Of a stretch of DNA of 64,000 bases, positions 33,104 through 41,307 are shown one piece after another. Under the pieces are notes generated by a model. The model saw only the letters and a program-made list of their open reading frames with translations, had not been told where the DNA came from and ran no database searches. The position numbers and the translations under genes were made by a program. The stretch comes from Clostridia bacterium. Lineage in GTDB: Bacteria > Bacillota > Clostridia > Christensenellales > Borkfalkiaceae. Location: contig JAFQWV010000023.1 in NCBI GenBank assembly GCA_017407325.1, positions 1 to 64,000 of the forward strand, given 5' to 3'. Position 1 is the stretch's first letter, and every line of letters starts with the position of its first letter.

Positions 33104-34888
33104 TTATTCTAAAACAGCTTTTATACGGCGAACGCCAGCGCTTGAAGACTGTTCTTTCTTAATTTTGAAAGTTCCAAGTTCGCCCGTTCTTTTAGCGTGA
33201 GGGCCACCGCAAATTTCTTTTGAATATTCGCCCATAGTATAAACCTTAACCAAGTCGCCGTATTTAGCGTCAAACACGCCGACAGCCCCACTGTTTTTTG
33301 CTTGTTCAACCGTCATTTCTTCCATAACGATTTCGACGTCAGCCTTTATTGCTTCGTTTACGAGTCTTTCAACTTCTGCGATTTCTTCTTTAGTCATAGG
33401 TCTATCAAAGTTGAAGTCAAAGCGAAGTCTTTCAACGGTGATGTTCGAGCCTTTTTGCGAAACGGTTTCAGATAAAACCTTCTTTAAGGCTGCTTGCATA
33501 AGGTGAGTTGCAGTATGAAGTCTGGCAGTTTGCTCGCTAGTGTCGGCAAGACCGCCTTTAAACTTTTGCTCGCTACCTACGCTTGATTTCTTTTGGTGTT
33601 CTTCAAAAGCCTTGTTATACCCTTCTTCGTCAACCGTAAAGCCCTTTTCGAGCGCGAGTTCTTTAGTGATTTCAAGTGGGAAACCGTACGTATCGTACAA
33701 ACGGAATGCAGTTTTTCCCGGGAATACCGTTCCTTGAATATGAGTAATAACTTTATTAAACTCCTTCAAGCCGTCGCTTAAAGTCTTGGTAAAGCGTTCT
33801 TCTTCCTTTTGAAGCTCGTCTAAAATCTTAGCCTTGTTCTCTAAAAGTTCAGGGTACGCTTCTTGATAAAGTTCGATATAGCACTCTGCAATAAACTTAA
33901 GAGAACCGCTTGGAAGGTCGATATTTCTACCAAATCTAACCGCACGGCGAATAAGTCTTCTTAAAACATAGCCTTGGTCGACGTTAGACGGAACGATACC
34001 ACGCGTATCCCCGATTAAGAAAGTCGCAGTTCTTACGTGGTCGAGAATAATTCTGAAAGCCTTAGTCGTATCTTCGCTTTCGTCGTATTTTTTGCCTGTA
34101 AGCTCTTCAATCTTAGCCTTACTAGACGCAAAAAGTTCCGTATCGTAAACACTTTTAACACCGTTTAAGATGCAAAGCGTTCTCTCAAGCCCCATACCCG
34201 TGTCAACGTTCTTTTGTTTAAGCATTGAATACGTGCCGTCTTCATTTTTATAAAATTGCATGAAAACGTCGTTCCAGATTTCAAGGTATTTACCGCAGTC
34301 ACACGCTGGAGAACAATCTTCCGAGCACTTTTCAGTTCCACGGTCGATAAACATTTCCGTATCAGGTCCGCAAGGTCCTGTTTTTCCTGCAATCCACCAG
34401 TTGTTAGACTTAGGAAGATAGAAAATTTTATCCTCAGGAATACCGCAGTCAGCCCAAATTTTAGCACTTTCTTCGTCGCGTGGAGCATCTTCGTCGCCTG
34501 CAAAAACGGTTACGGCAAGCTTTTCGATAGGGATAGCAAGATATTCAGGACTAGTTAAAAATTCAAAACTGAATTTTATAGCGTCTTCTTTAAAATAATC
34601 GCCGAGCGACCAGTTTCCAAGCATTTCAAAAAACGTTAAGTGGGACAAATCGCCAACTTCGTCAATGTCCCCCGTTCTAACGCATTTTTGCGCGTCGGTA
34701 AGGCGCGTTCCTGCTGGGTGCTTTTCACCTAAAAGATATGGAACGAGTGGGTGCATACCAGCCGTCGTAAATAGAACCGACGGATCGTTTTCAGGTATTA
34801 AACTTGCAGAAGGTATGATTTTATGACCTTTCGACTCGAAAAATTTTAAATACATTTTTCTTAGTTCGTTTGCAGTAATTTTCTTCAT
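33104..34888 (-). CDS. alaS: Alanyl-tRNA synthetase lacking the C-Ala domain
   Basis: At 594 aa it is much shorter than the usual roughly 870 aa. The class II catalytic domain (FFESKGHKIIPSASLIP, TFFEMLGNWSLGDYF), the tRNA-recognition middle and the editing domain are present. The editing zinc site is complete: HTATH and CGGPHAKRTGE. The protein ends a few residues after the editing domain (SSSAGVRRIKAVLE), so the DHHA1/C-Ala part is missing. greA begins 24 nt later, leaving no room for a lost end, so this looks like a real short form rather than a frameshift. It lies 50 nt after cysS. Confidence 0.93.
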   Translation of the reverse strand: MKKITANELRKMYLKFFESKGHKIIPSASLIPENDPSVLFTTAGMHPLVPYLLGEKHPAGTRLTDAQKCVRTGDIDEVGDLSHLTFFEMLGNWSLGDYFKEDAIKFSFEFLTSPEYLAIPIEKLAVTVFAGDEDAPRDEESAKIWADCGIPEDKIFYLPKSNNWWIAGKTGPCGPDTEMFIDRGTEKCSEDCSPACDCGKYLEIWNDVFMQFYKNEDGTYSMLKQKNVDTGMGLERTLCILNGVKSVYDTELFASSKAKIEELTGKKYDESEDTTKAFRIILDHVRTATFLIGDTRGIVPSNVDQGYVLRRLIRRAVRFGRNIDLPSGSLKFIAECYIELYQEAYPELLENKAKILDELQKEEERFTKTLSDGLKEFNKVITHIQGTVFPGKTAFRLYDTYGFPLEITKELALEKGFTVDEEGYNKAFEEHQKKSSVGSEQKFKGGLADTSEQTARLHTATHLMQAALKKVLSETVSQKGSNITVERLRFDFNFDRPMTKEEIAEVERLVNEAIKADVEIVMEEMTVEQAKNSGAVGVFDAKYGDLVKVYTMGEYSKEICGGPHAKRTGELGTFKIKKEQSSSAGVRRIKAVLE

Positions 34889-34937
34889 ATATTTATCCTT
34901 TATTAATTAAAAATCGTGGTTTATAAGTCGATTAAAC

Positions 34938-36326
34938 TTACTTTTTAGTAACTTCGCAACCGTCTTTAGTAATTTTTACCAAATAACCTTTTTGCAAAAT
35001 TTCGTCTCTGATTTTGTCAGACACCGCCCAGTTTTTCTCTTTTCTTGCATTTTGCATTTCTTCTAAAAGTGCTAAAATCTCACTAGGGATATCCGACTTA
35101 TTTTTACTTTCGTAACTTTCTGTAAACTTTTTCGCGTCGACCTTGAAAAGCCCTAAAAGCGAATAGGTTTTCTTAATTTGAGCGACCATATCTTTCGCGC
35201 TTTCGTCACCGCCAGATAACGCTTTTTTAATTGCTTTAAAATAGCCGAACAAGTTAGAAATCGCAAGCGCGGTATTAAAGTCGTCGTCCATAGCCGAGTT
35301 AAATTCTTCGTCAATCTTCGGATAACTTCCACCTACGCCAAAACGCGCTTCAACTTCAGCGATAACCTTATAAAACTCGTAAACGTGCTTTTCGCTGTCT
35401 GAAAAAAGATTGTCGGTAATATTTACGTCGTTTCTGTAACTTGTAGAAAGTAGCGCAAACTTAACCGCATCTGGCGAGAAATTATCGAGAAGTTCGCTTA
35501 GAAGAATAAAGTTTCCGAGCGACTTACTCATTTTTTGACCGTTGACTTTAATAAGTCCGTTGTGCATCCAATACTTTGAAAAACGCTTGCCCGTGAGCGC
35601 TTCGGTCTGTGCAATTTCGTTTTCGTGGTGTGGGAAGATTAAATCTCTACCGCCACCGTGAATATCAATCTCGTCGCCGAACGCTTGCATGTTCATAGCA
35701 GAACACTCTATATGCCAGCCAGGTCTACCTTTTCCCCAAGGCGACTCCCAAAAGATTTCGCCGGGTTTTGCAGACTTCCAAAGCGCAAAGTCGAGCGCAG
35801 AAAGTTTTTCCGCGTCGTTTTCAATTCTTACACCGTCGAGCATATCGTCGATATTTCTGTGGGAAAGTCTTCCGTAAGACGGGAAACTTTGAACGGAGAA
35901 ATAAACGCTTCCGTCAGCCGTCTTGTAGGCGTGCCCTTTTTCAATCAAAGTTGAAATAAAGTCGATAATGTTTTGAATATTTTCGGTTGCCTTAAGCCAG
36001 ATATCAGGATCGTCAACGTCAAAACGCGCCATAATCTGGTCGATTTTTTCAATCATTTGCTTTGCATAATCTTCAGCGTTAACGCCAAGCTCGTTAGCCT
36101 TAGCGATAATTTTATCGTCGACGTCTGTGTAATTTCTTGCATAACTTACGTCGTAACCACGCTTAGAAAGATATTTTCTGATTATATCGTAAATGAGCGC
36201 TTGAAACGCGTGTCCAATATGCGCTTCGCCCGAAACGGTGATACCGCAGGCGTACATTTTAACGTTTTTGCCGTCTATCGGTAAAAATTCTTCCTTCTTA
36301 CCGCTAAGAGTATTATATATTTTCAT
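34938..36326 (-). CDS. cysS: Cysteinyl-tRNA synthetase
   Basis: A 462-aa class I synthetase. Motifs are KMYACGITVSGEAHIGHA (zinc Cys and the HIGH signature), WHIECSAMNMQAFGDEIDIH (zinc ligands), HHENEIAQTEALTG and KMSKSLGNFILL (KMSKS). Length and domains are normal. It is the first gene of the cysS-alaS-greA-tmk-holB-ricT run, with its own promoter; no T-box leader was found. Confidence 0.97.
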   Translation of the reverse strand: MKIYNTLSGKKEEFLPIDGKNVKMYACGITVSGEAHIGHAFQALIYDIIRKYLSKRGYDVSYARNYTDVDDKIIAKANELGVNAEDYAKQMIEKIDQIMARFDVDDPDIWLKATENIQNIIDFISTLIEKGHAYKTADGSVYFSVQSFPSYGRLSHRNIDDMLDGVRIENDAEKLSALDFALWKSAKPGEIFWESPWGKGRPGWHIECSAMNMQAFGDEIDIHGGGRDLIFPHHENEIAQTEALTGKRFSKYWMHNGLIKVNGQKMSKSLGNFILLSELLDNFSPDAVKFALLSTSYRNDVNITDNLFSDSEKHVYEFYKVIAEVEARFGVGGSYPKIDEEFNSAMDDDFNTALAISNLFGYFKAIKKALSGGDESAKDMVAQIKKTYSLLGLFKVDAKKFTESYESKNKSDIPSEILALLEEMQNARKEKNWAVSDKIRDEILQKGYLVKITKDGCEVTKK

Positions 36327-36358
36327 ATTTTACACCATTATTTATAATAATATCTTAC

Positions 36359-36387
36359 ATTTTAGCACAATATCTCTATTTTTGCAA
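36359..36387 (-). promoter_or_regulatory. cysS promoter
   Basis: On the minus strand, TTGCAA (36382-36387), a 17-nt spacer and TAAAAT (36359-36364). The leader is about 26 nt. Confidence 0.65.
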
Positions 36388-36455
36388 TTATTTTAAACGC
36401 TAAACGGAAATTACGAAAAATTTATCGCGCTTTTTGAAAATTATGGGTTTTTGCA

Positions 36456-36484
36456 TTGATTTTTAGAAATAATTGTTATATAAT
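36456..36484 (+). promoter_or_regulatory. serS promoter
   Basis: TTGATT (36456-36461), a 17-nt spacer and consensus TATAAT (36479-36484). The leader of about 24 nt carries TTGGAGACG before the ATG. Confidence 0.75.
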
Positions 36485-36514
36485 AATCAAAATTAAAGTT
36501 TTTGGAGACGAAAA

Positions 36515-37798
36515 ATGTTAGACATCAAACTTATCACCGAAAATCCTGAAAAAGTTTCGGAAAGTTTAAAAAAGAAAGGTTGTATCGTTGATTTTAAGCC
36601 CGTTTTAGAAAAAAACGCTAAAAGAAAGGCAATTATCGGCGAAGTAGAATCGCTTAAAGCGCAAAGAAACAAAGTTTCTGCACAAATCCCACAACTTAAA
36701 AAGCAAGGTCTTCCGGTTGAAGAAATTTTTGCCGAAATGAGAACTCTTGGCGAAAAAATCGAAGCGCTCGATAGCGAATTAGACGCATTAAACCAAGAAA
36801 TTACAGACTTTATCGCAGGTCTTCCTAATATGCCTGACGACGATTTGTTGCCGGGCGAAAAGGAAAATAACGAAGTCGTTAAAGTGTTTGGCAAAAAGCC
36901 AGAGTTTGACTTTGAACCAAAGAACCACGTCGACATCTGCACCGCACTTAATCTTATTGATTACGAACGCGGAACGAAACTTTCTGGCGGTGGCTATTGG
37001 CTATACCGTGGCGAAGGCGCGCAATTAGAATGGGCACTTTTAAACTTCTTTATCTCAGAACATTTAAAAGACGGTTACGAATTTATTCTTCCACCGCATA
37101 TGCTCGGCTATAACTGTGGTTTCGGCGCTGGTCAATTCCCTAAATTTTCTGACGAAGTTTATTGGATAGAAGACGAAAGCGGTGACAGAAAGAAACAACG
37201 CTTTATGCTCCCTACTGCTGAAACTGCACTCGTCAACCTTTACGCTGGCGAGATTATTGACGCAAAGAAATTACCGCTTAAGGTTTTTGCGTACACACCT
37301 TGCTATAGAAAGGAAGCAGGCAGTTATCGCGCAGAAGAACGCGGAATGATTCGCGGTCACCAATTCAACAAGGTTGAAATGGTTCAATACACTCACCCAG
37401 ACCACTCTAAAGAAGCGTTTGAAGAGCTTGTCGGAAAGGCTTGCTCGTTAATGGAAAAACTAGGACTTCACTATCGCTTATCTAAACTTGCTGCTGGCGA
37501 CTGCTCGGCATCAATGGCAAGAACTTACGATATCGAAGTTTGGATTCCAAGTATGGGAATTTATAAAGAAGTAAGCTCTGTTTCTAACGCTAACGACTAT
37601 CAGGCAAGAAGAAACAACACTCGCTTTAAAGGCGAAGACAAAAAGCTCGGTTTCGTTCACACTCTTAACGGCAGCGGTCTTGCAACAAGCCGTATCTTCC
37701 CTGCACTCGTTGAACAGTTCCAAAACGCTGACGGCTCGGTAACAATCCCTGAAGTTCTTCGTCCATTTATGGGCGGAAAAACCGTCATAAAACTCTAA
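36515..37798 (+). CDS. serS: Seryl-tRNA synthetase
   Basis: A 427-aa class II synthetase of normal length. The N-terminal tRNA-binding coiled coil (about 25-105) is followed by the core: LPTAETALVNLYAGEII (motif near the Ser site), YRAEERGMIRGHQFNKVEM (motif 2), YKEVSSVSNANDYQARR and HTLNGSGLATSRIFPALVEQ (motif 3). It is divergent from cysS. Confidence 0.97.
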   Translation: MLDIKLITENPEKVSESLKKKGCIVDFKPVLEKNAKRKAIIGEVESLKAQRNKVSAQIPQLKKQGLPVEEIFAEMRTLGEKIEALDSELDALNQEITDFIAGLPNMPDDDLLPGEKENNEVVKVFGKKPEFDFEPKNHVDICTALNLIDYERGTKLSGGGYWLYRGEGAQLEWALLNFFISEHLKDGYEFILPPHMLGYNCGFGAGQFPKFSDEVYWIEDESGDRKKQRFMLPTAETALVNLYAGEIIDAKKLPLKVFAYTPCYRKEAGSYRAEERGMIRGHQFNKVEMVQYTHPDHSKEAFEELVGKACSLMEKLGLHYRLSKLAAGDCSASMARTYDIEVWIPSMGIYKEVSSVSNANDYQARRNNTRFKGEDKKLGFVHTLNGSGLATSRIFPALVEQFQNADGSVTIPEVLRPFMGGKTVIKL

Positions 37799-37805
37799 TA
37801 ATCGC

Positions 37806-37843
37806 CATATAGCGCGGTATTCGACTCGAATACCGCGCTATAT
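37806..37843. repeat. Perfect hairpin after serS
   Basis: ATATAGCGCGGTATTCG-ACT-CGAATACCGCGCTATAT. The stem is 17 bp with no T run, so it is a weak terminator candidate or another palindrome unit. Confidence 0.7.
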
Positions 37844-37847
37844 TAAT

Positions 37848-38057
37848 CCTGCAAAGCAGGACTTTAACGCGCTAGCGACTTCATCAAAAGCCCCTGCTTT
37901 GGACTTCATCGTGGCTTTGCCACGACTTCATTTATTTTTTAATTAAATCGCGCTATCGCGCGATGAAATCACTTCGTGATGAAGTCCACCTTTCGGTGGA
38001 TGATGTCGAAACTTCGTTTCGGTTATATTTTAATCTGAGCGTAGCGAAGACTTCATT
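37848..38057. repeat. Palindrome array I, spacer ACTTCAT
   Basis: TCCTGCAAAGCAGGA, CGCGCTAGCG, AAAGCCCCTGCTTT and CGTGGCTTTGCCACG are separated by (G)ACTTCATC. After TTAATTAAAT come CGCGCTATCGCGCG, ATCACTTCGTGAT, CCACCTTTCGGTGG and CGAAACTTCGTTTCG with the spacer read as ATGA(A/T)(G/A)T, then GAGCGTAGCGAAGACTTCAT. Near-copies are arrays J, K and L. Confidence 0.87.
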
Positions 38058-38098
38058 AAAAAAACTTCGCCGTCGCAAAATTGCGACGGCGATTTTTT
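38058..38098. terminator. Terminator hairpin between serS and the pectinesterase gene
   Basis: CGCCGTCGCAA-AA-TTGCGACGGCG, preceded by seven A and followed by six T. It can act on both converging genes. Confidence 0.85.
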
Positions 38099-38136
38099 AC
38101 CGTAAATTCATTTAATTTTTATAATGAATTAAAGCC

Positions 38137-40938
38137 CTACGCTGCAGTAGCAAATACTACTTCAAACGCTCCTAAATATCCGTTAGCGGTTGCAGTAATT
38201 ACAACTTCACCGCCAGCAGTAATTTCGTATACGTAAGGAACTGTAGGAGAAGTTTGCGTTTCAGTAGCGGTTGTAACTGCATTTCCGTCAAGCGCAACAG
38301 ACGCGTTATTCGTACCGTTGTAGAAATAGATATTCAACGTACATGCACTAGATGCCTTAAACTTAATAGTAGCGCCGGTATTGAATTTTAACCAGTTGTC
38401 AGTTCCGTTAGATGATGCACCGATATAAGTGATATTATCAAGCGTAACTTCGTCAGCGGTTGCTACTATCGAGCCGTCAGTTTCGTTATTGTGGTTAAAC
38501 GAAACGTAGCCTGCAGGTGCAGAGTAAGCGCCACCCTTATAATTTACGAAAGTGCTCTTAGAAATGGTGGTTTCATATTCACACTTAGCGTAAACGATTG
38601 GGCTACATTCTACGCTGTTATCACCACGGGTAATACTCCACGTTCCTGCCGTTGCAAGGTCGTATACGTAAACGGTTAAACCTTCGGCAATCGTTTCAGT
38701 GCTTACAGGAGTTAACGTAGTCGTGCCGTCAGATACGACTGGAGTAGGCGTTGCTAACGTTCCCGACTTACCAACCATAACCGTTAATTTTGCTTGAGAC
38801 TTAGTAGTAGCAACGATAAGCTCGCCTGAACTATTCAACTTTAATCCCTTAGTAGTTGAGATAGATTGACCTGCAATATTAGTAAAGGTATAAGTTGCAC
38901 CACTTATCGACTTATAAGCCGTGCTAGCACCGTAACTGAAGTTTTCGATACCGTCAGCGCCGTTTTCTACTTTGATGTCGCTATCTGTCGTATACCACTC
39001 GATTGCAGTCCATTTTGGATTTACAGGGTTACAAGTAAACGTTCCTGTAGTTCCGCTACCGTCGCATGCAGTTGCAGTAAAGGTTACTTCGCCTTCGTTC
39101 TTGAACGTTACTCTACCGGTATACGTGTCGATATCAGCAATAGTTGTATCAGAAGACGACCATTTAACCGACTTATTCGTAGCCGTTGGAGTAGCCTTTG
39201 CCGAAAGAGTAAGAGCAACACCAACACACTCAAGAGTCGAGCTTGAAGATACTTCAATCGACGAAACAGGAGTATTTTGAATAGTTGAATCAGTCGTTAC
39301 GACAACCTTAGTAATATACGTCGTTGCTTTAGCAGTAAGGACTACTGAAGTTGCATTTTCATCATATACGATGTAAGTATTTAATACTTCAGCACTGGTT
39401 GAGCTGTTGTTAAAGAACATAACGGCTTCACCCTGAGTATTAGCCTTTGCCTCTAAAGTGCCAGAATAATATCCGTATACTTCAACGTAGCATTTGCCTT
39501 TTACAGGAATAGTAATAGTCGCACCGTTTTGACCAACGTAATGTGGTTTACCCGTTTGAACAGCGAATCCGTTGCAAAGTGTAGATTGATCTACCGTTCC
39601 GTCGAAAGGATAAGACGTAATTTCGCCAACTACTTCGCCTTGAAGGATATCAGAAGACGTATCAGCGTCAACCGTCCAGCCATTTGCTGTAATTAATGCG
39701 TCAATATCCCAGTTATTTAAGTTATCTTTTTCATATTTTTGCTTTCCAGTGTTGTAAATTCTATTTAAAATAGTTTTACGACCACTAAATTCTTTAGATA
39801 CGGTATCAGCGTCTAAAATATCGTCACCGGTATAATTTAAAGAAGTAGCAGTTGCTTGGTCCATTTTCCAACCAATAACCGTTCTTGCATAGTCGGATGG
39901 AATTGGGTTTCCGTACCAAACGCCTGCTTCAACGTCTTGACAAGTTGTGTTAATATATGCAACTTGGCTGAAATAACCTGAAGTCCATGGAGAACGTCCT
40001 AGATAAGTCTGTTGTCCGTTTGCTTTAGCGTCTGCAGATTCTTTTACCGTTGAATTGAAAATAACTAAGCCTTTACCAACTTTCGTTGAAATAGCCATTC
40101 TTGGAGCGGTAACGTAAGATCTGTGTGTAGATGCGTCTGCATCGTATACAGAAACGATTTCACATTTTTCATAGAGGGCTACTTGACCTGCTTGTTCCAT
40201 CCAGATAAAGTCAACGTCACCTTCGATATAACAATCGTAGAACCATGCTTTACCAGCAGTTCTTAAAGTATCTTGATTTGACTTAAACGAGCAGTTGTAC
40301 GCAACCGTATTACCTTTTGTGTCAGTTCCTAAAACTTCTGCTTGTGTGTTTGAACCTAACCCTTCTTGTTCAGCTCTTGCACGTGACCAGTCACTTTTAA
40401 GAGTTAAATTCTCAAGAATTATATTTCCACTACCTTGTATAGCAATTAAGCTACGAGTCTTTTCAGTCGTCATATCCGAGCCGTGACCAACGATAACTAC
40501 GTCTGTACCATATTTTGCCGTAGTGTCACCACTAATTTTGATTGTTGCAGAGCCATTGTATCCAAGACCGCTTTCTTCATAAGTACCCTTTCCAAGAGTA
40601 ATTACGAAAGTTTCTGCAGAATCTGTTGGAACTGCCGCCAAAGCTGCACTAAGCGTATCATACTTAGTACCGTTCATTTTAATTTCACCAGCAGTTGCTG
40701 GAGCCGTTGGTCCTACTTCACTTGACGAACCACCAGATGAATCTTCGCTTGACGTACCTGACGAATTTTCGCTTGACGAACCAACTGACGTTCCGTCATT
40801 AGACGACGTTTCAACAGTTGAATCTGAAGAAGATGAGTTTGAGTCTGAAGTTGCACCAATGCCAGGTTTACACGCCACTAGCGCGAACACTAATGCAAGC
40901 ATAAAAACAAGCCCTAGAACTTTTTTGCTTTTTTTCAT
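38137..40938 (-). CDS. Pectinesterase (CE8) lipoprotein with a bacterial Ig-like domain
   Basis: This 933-aa secreted, lipid-anchored enzyme should remove methyl esters from pectin. The signal peptide ends in a lipobox (LVAC, about 20-23), followed by a Ser/Asp-rich linker to about 75. The beta-helix domain (about 85-420) has pectinesterase marks: CSFKSNQDTLRTAG (QDTL), CYIEGDVDFIWM (catalytic Asp in GDVDFI) and YLGRSPW. Then come a region resembling a carbohydrate-binding fold, a Big_2-like domain (about 555-640, KWSSSDTTIADIDTYTG) and a Thr/Ser-rich C-terminus. AAGGAGGCGC precedes the ATG. It is monocistronic. Confidence 0.88.
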   Translation of the reverse strand: MKKSKKVLGLVFMLALVFALVACKPGIGATSDSNSSSSDSTVETSSNDGTSVGSSSENSSGTSSEDSSGGSSSEVGPTAPATAGEIKMNGTKYDTLSAALAAVPTDSAETFVITLGKGTYEESGLGYNGSATIKISGDTTAKYGTDVVIVGHGSDMTTEKTRSLIAIQGSGNIILENLTLKSDWSRARAEQEGLGSNTQAEVLGTDTKGNTVAYNCSFKSNQDTLRTAGKAWFYDCYIEGDVDFIWMEQAGQVALYEKCEIVSVYDADASTHRSYVTAPRMAISTKVGKGLVIFNSTVKESADAKANGQQTYLGRSPWTSGYFSQVAYINTTCQDVEAGVWYGNPIPSDYARTVIGWKMDQATATSLNYTGDDILDADTVSKEFSGRKTILNRIYNTGKQKYEKDNLNNWDIDALITANGWTVDADTSSDILQGEVVGEITSYPFDGTVDQSTLCNGFAVQTGKPHYVGQNGATITIPVKGKCYVEVYGYYSGTLEAKANTQGEAVMFFNNSSTSAEVLNTYIVYDENATSVVLTAKATTYITKVVVTTDSTIQNTPVSSIEVSSSSTLECVGVALTLSAKATPTATNKSVKWSSSDTTIADIDTYTGRVTFKNEGEVTFTATACDGSGTTGTFTCNPVNPKWTAIEWYTTDSDIKVENGADGIENFSYGASTAYKSISGATYTFTNIAGQSISTTKGLKLNSSGELIVATTKSQAKLTVMVGKSGTLATPTPVVSDGTTTLTPVSTETIAEGLTVYVYDLATAGTWSITRGDNSVECSPIVYAKCEYETTISKSTFVNYKGGAYSAPAGYVSFNHNNETDGSIVATADEVTLDNITYIGASSNGTDNWLKFNTGATIKFKASSACTLNIYFYNGTNNASVALDGNAVTTATETQTSPTVPYVYEITAGGEVVITATANGYLGAFEVVFATAA

Positions 40939-41008
40939 TTTGCGCCTCCTTAATAATATTTCTTAAAAAATGTAGTTTAAAAAACATTCATTAAAACTAC
41001 CTATTTAC

Positions 41009-41037
41009 ATAATAGCATATTTAAAATGCTTTTTCAA
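41009..41037 (-). promoter_or_regulatory. Pectinesterase gene promoter
   Basis: On the minus strand, TTGAAA (41032-41037), a 17-nt spacer and extended TGC-TATTAT (41009-41014). The leader is about 65 nt. Confidence 0.65.
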
Positions 41038-41099
41038 TATGTATTGAAAAATTTTTAATAGAAAATTGTTATAATAAAAAACCTAATCCCCTTTTTAAT

Positions 41100-41275
41100 T
41101 AAATCGCGCTATCGCGCGATGAAATCACTTCGTGATGAAGTCCACCTTTTGGTGGATGATGTCGAAACTCCGTTTCGGTTATATTTTAATCCTGCAAAGC
41201 AGGACTTCATCGCGCTAGCGACTTCATCCAAAGCCCCCTGCTTTGGACTTCATCGTGGCTCCGCCACGACTTCAT
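41100..41275. repeat. Palindrome array J, spacer ACTTCAT
   Basis: It has the same units as array I but with the two halves in swapped order. CGTGGCTCCGCCACG replaces CGTGGCTTTGCCACG, and CCACCTTTTGGTGG replaces CCACCTTTCGGTGG. Together with the promoter this accounts for the whole gap 40939-41307. Confidence 0.87.
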
Positions 41276-41276
41276 T

Positions 41277-41305
41277 AAAAAAGTGGGCAATTTGCCCACT
41301 TTTTT
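41277..41305 (-). terminator. Terminator of the GT2-acyltransferase/plsC unit
   Basis: AAAAAAGTGGGCA-ATT-TGCCCACTTTTTT, just past the stop at 41308. Confidence 0.88.
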
Positions 41306-41307
41306 AT

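Noticed and set aside
33104..34888. Frameshift as the cause of the short alaS
   Set aside because: The next gene, greA, starts 24 nt downstream and no C-Ala-like sequence is found in other frames there.
36327..36514. T-box leader for cysS or serS
   Set aside because: Promoters lie within about 60 nt of each start, leaving no space for a T-box, and no AGGGTGGNACCGCG sequence is present.
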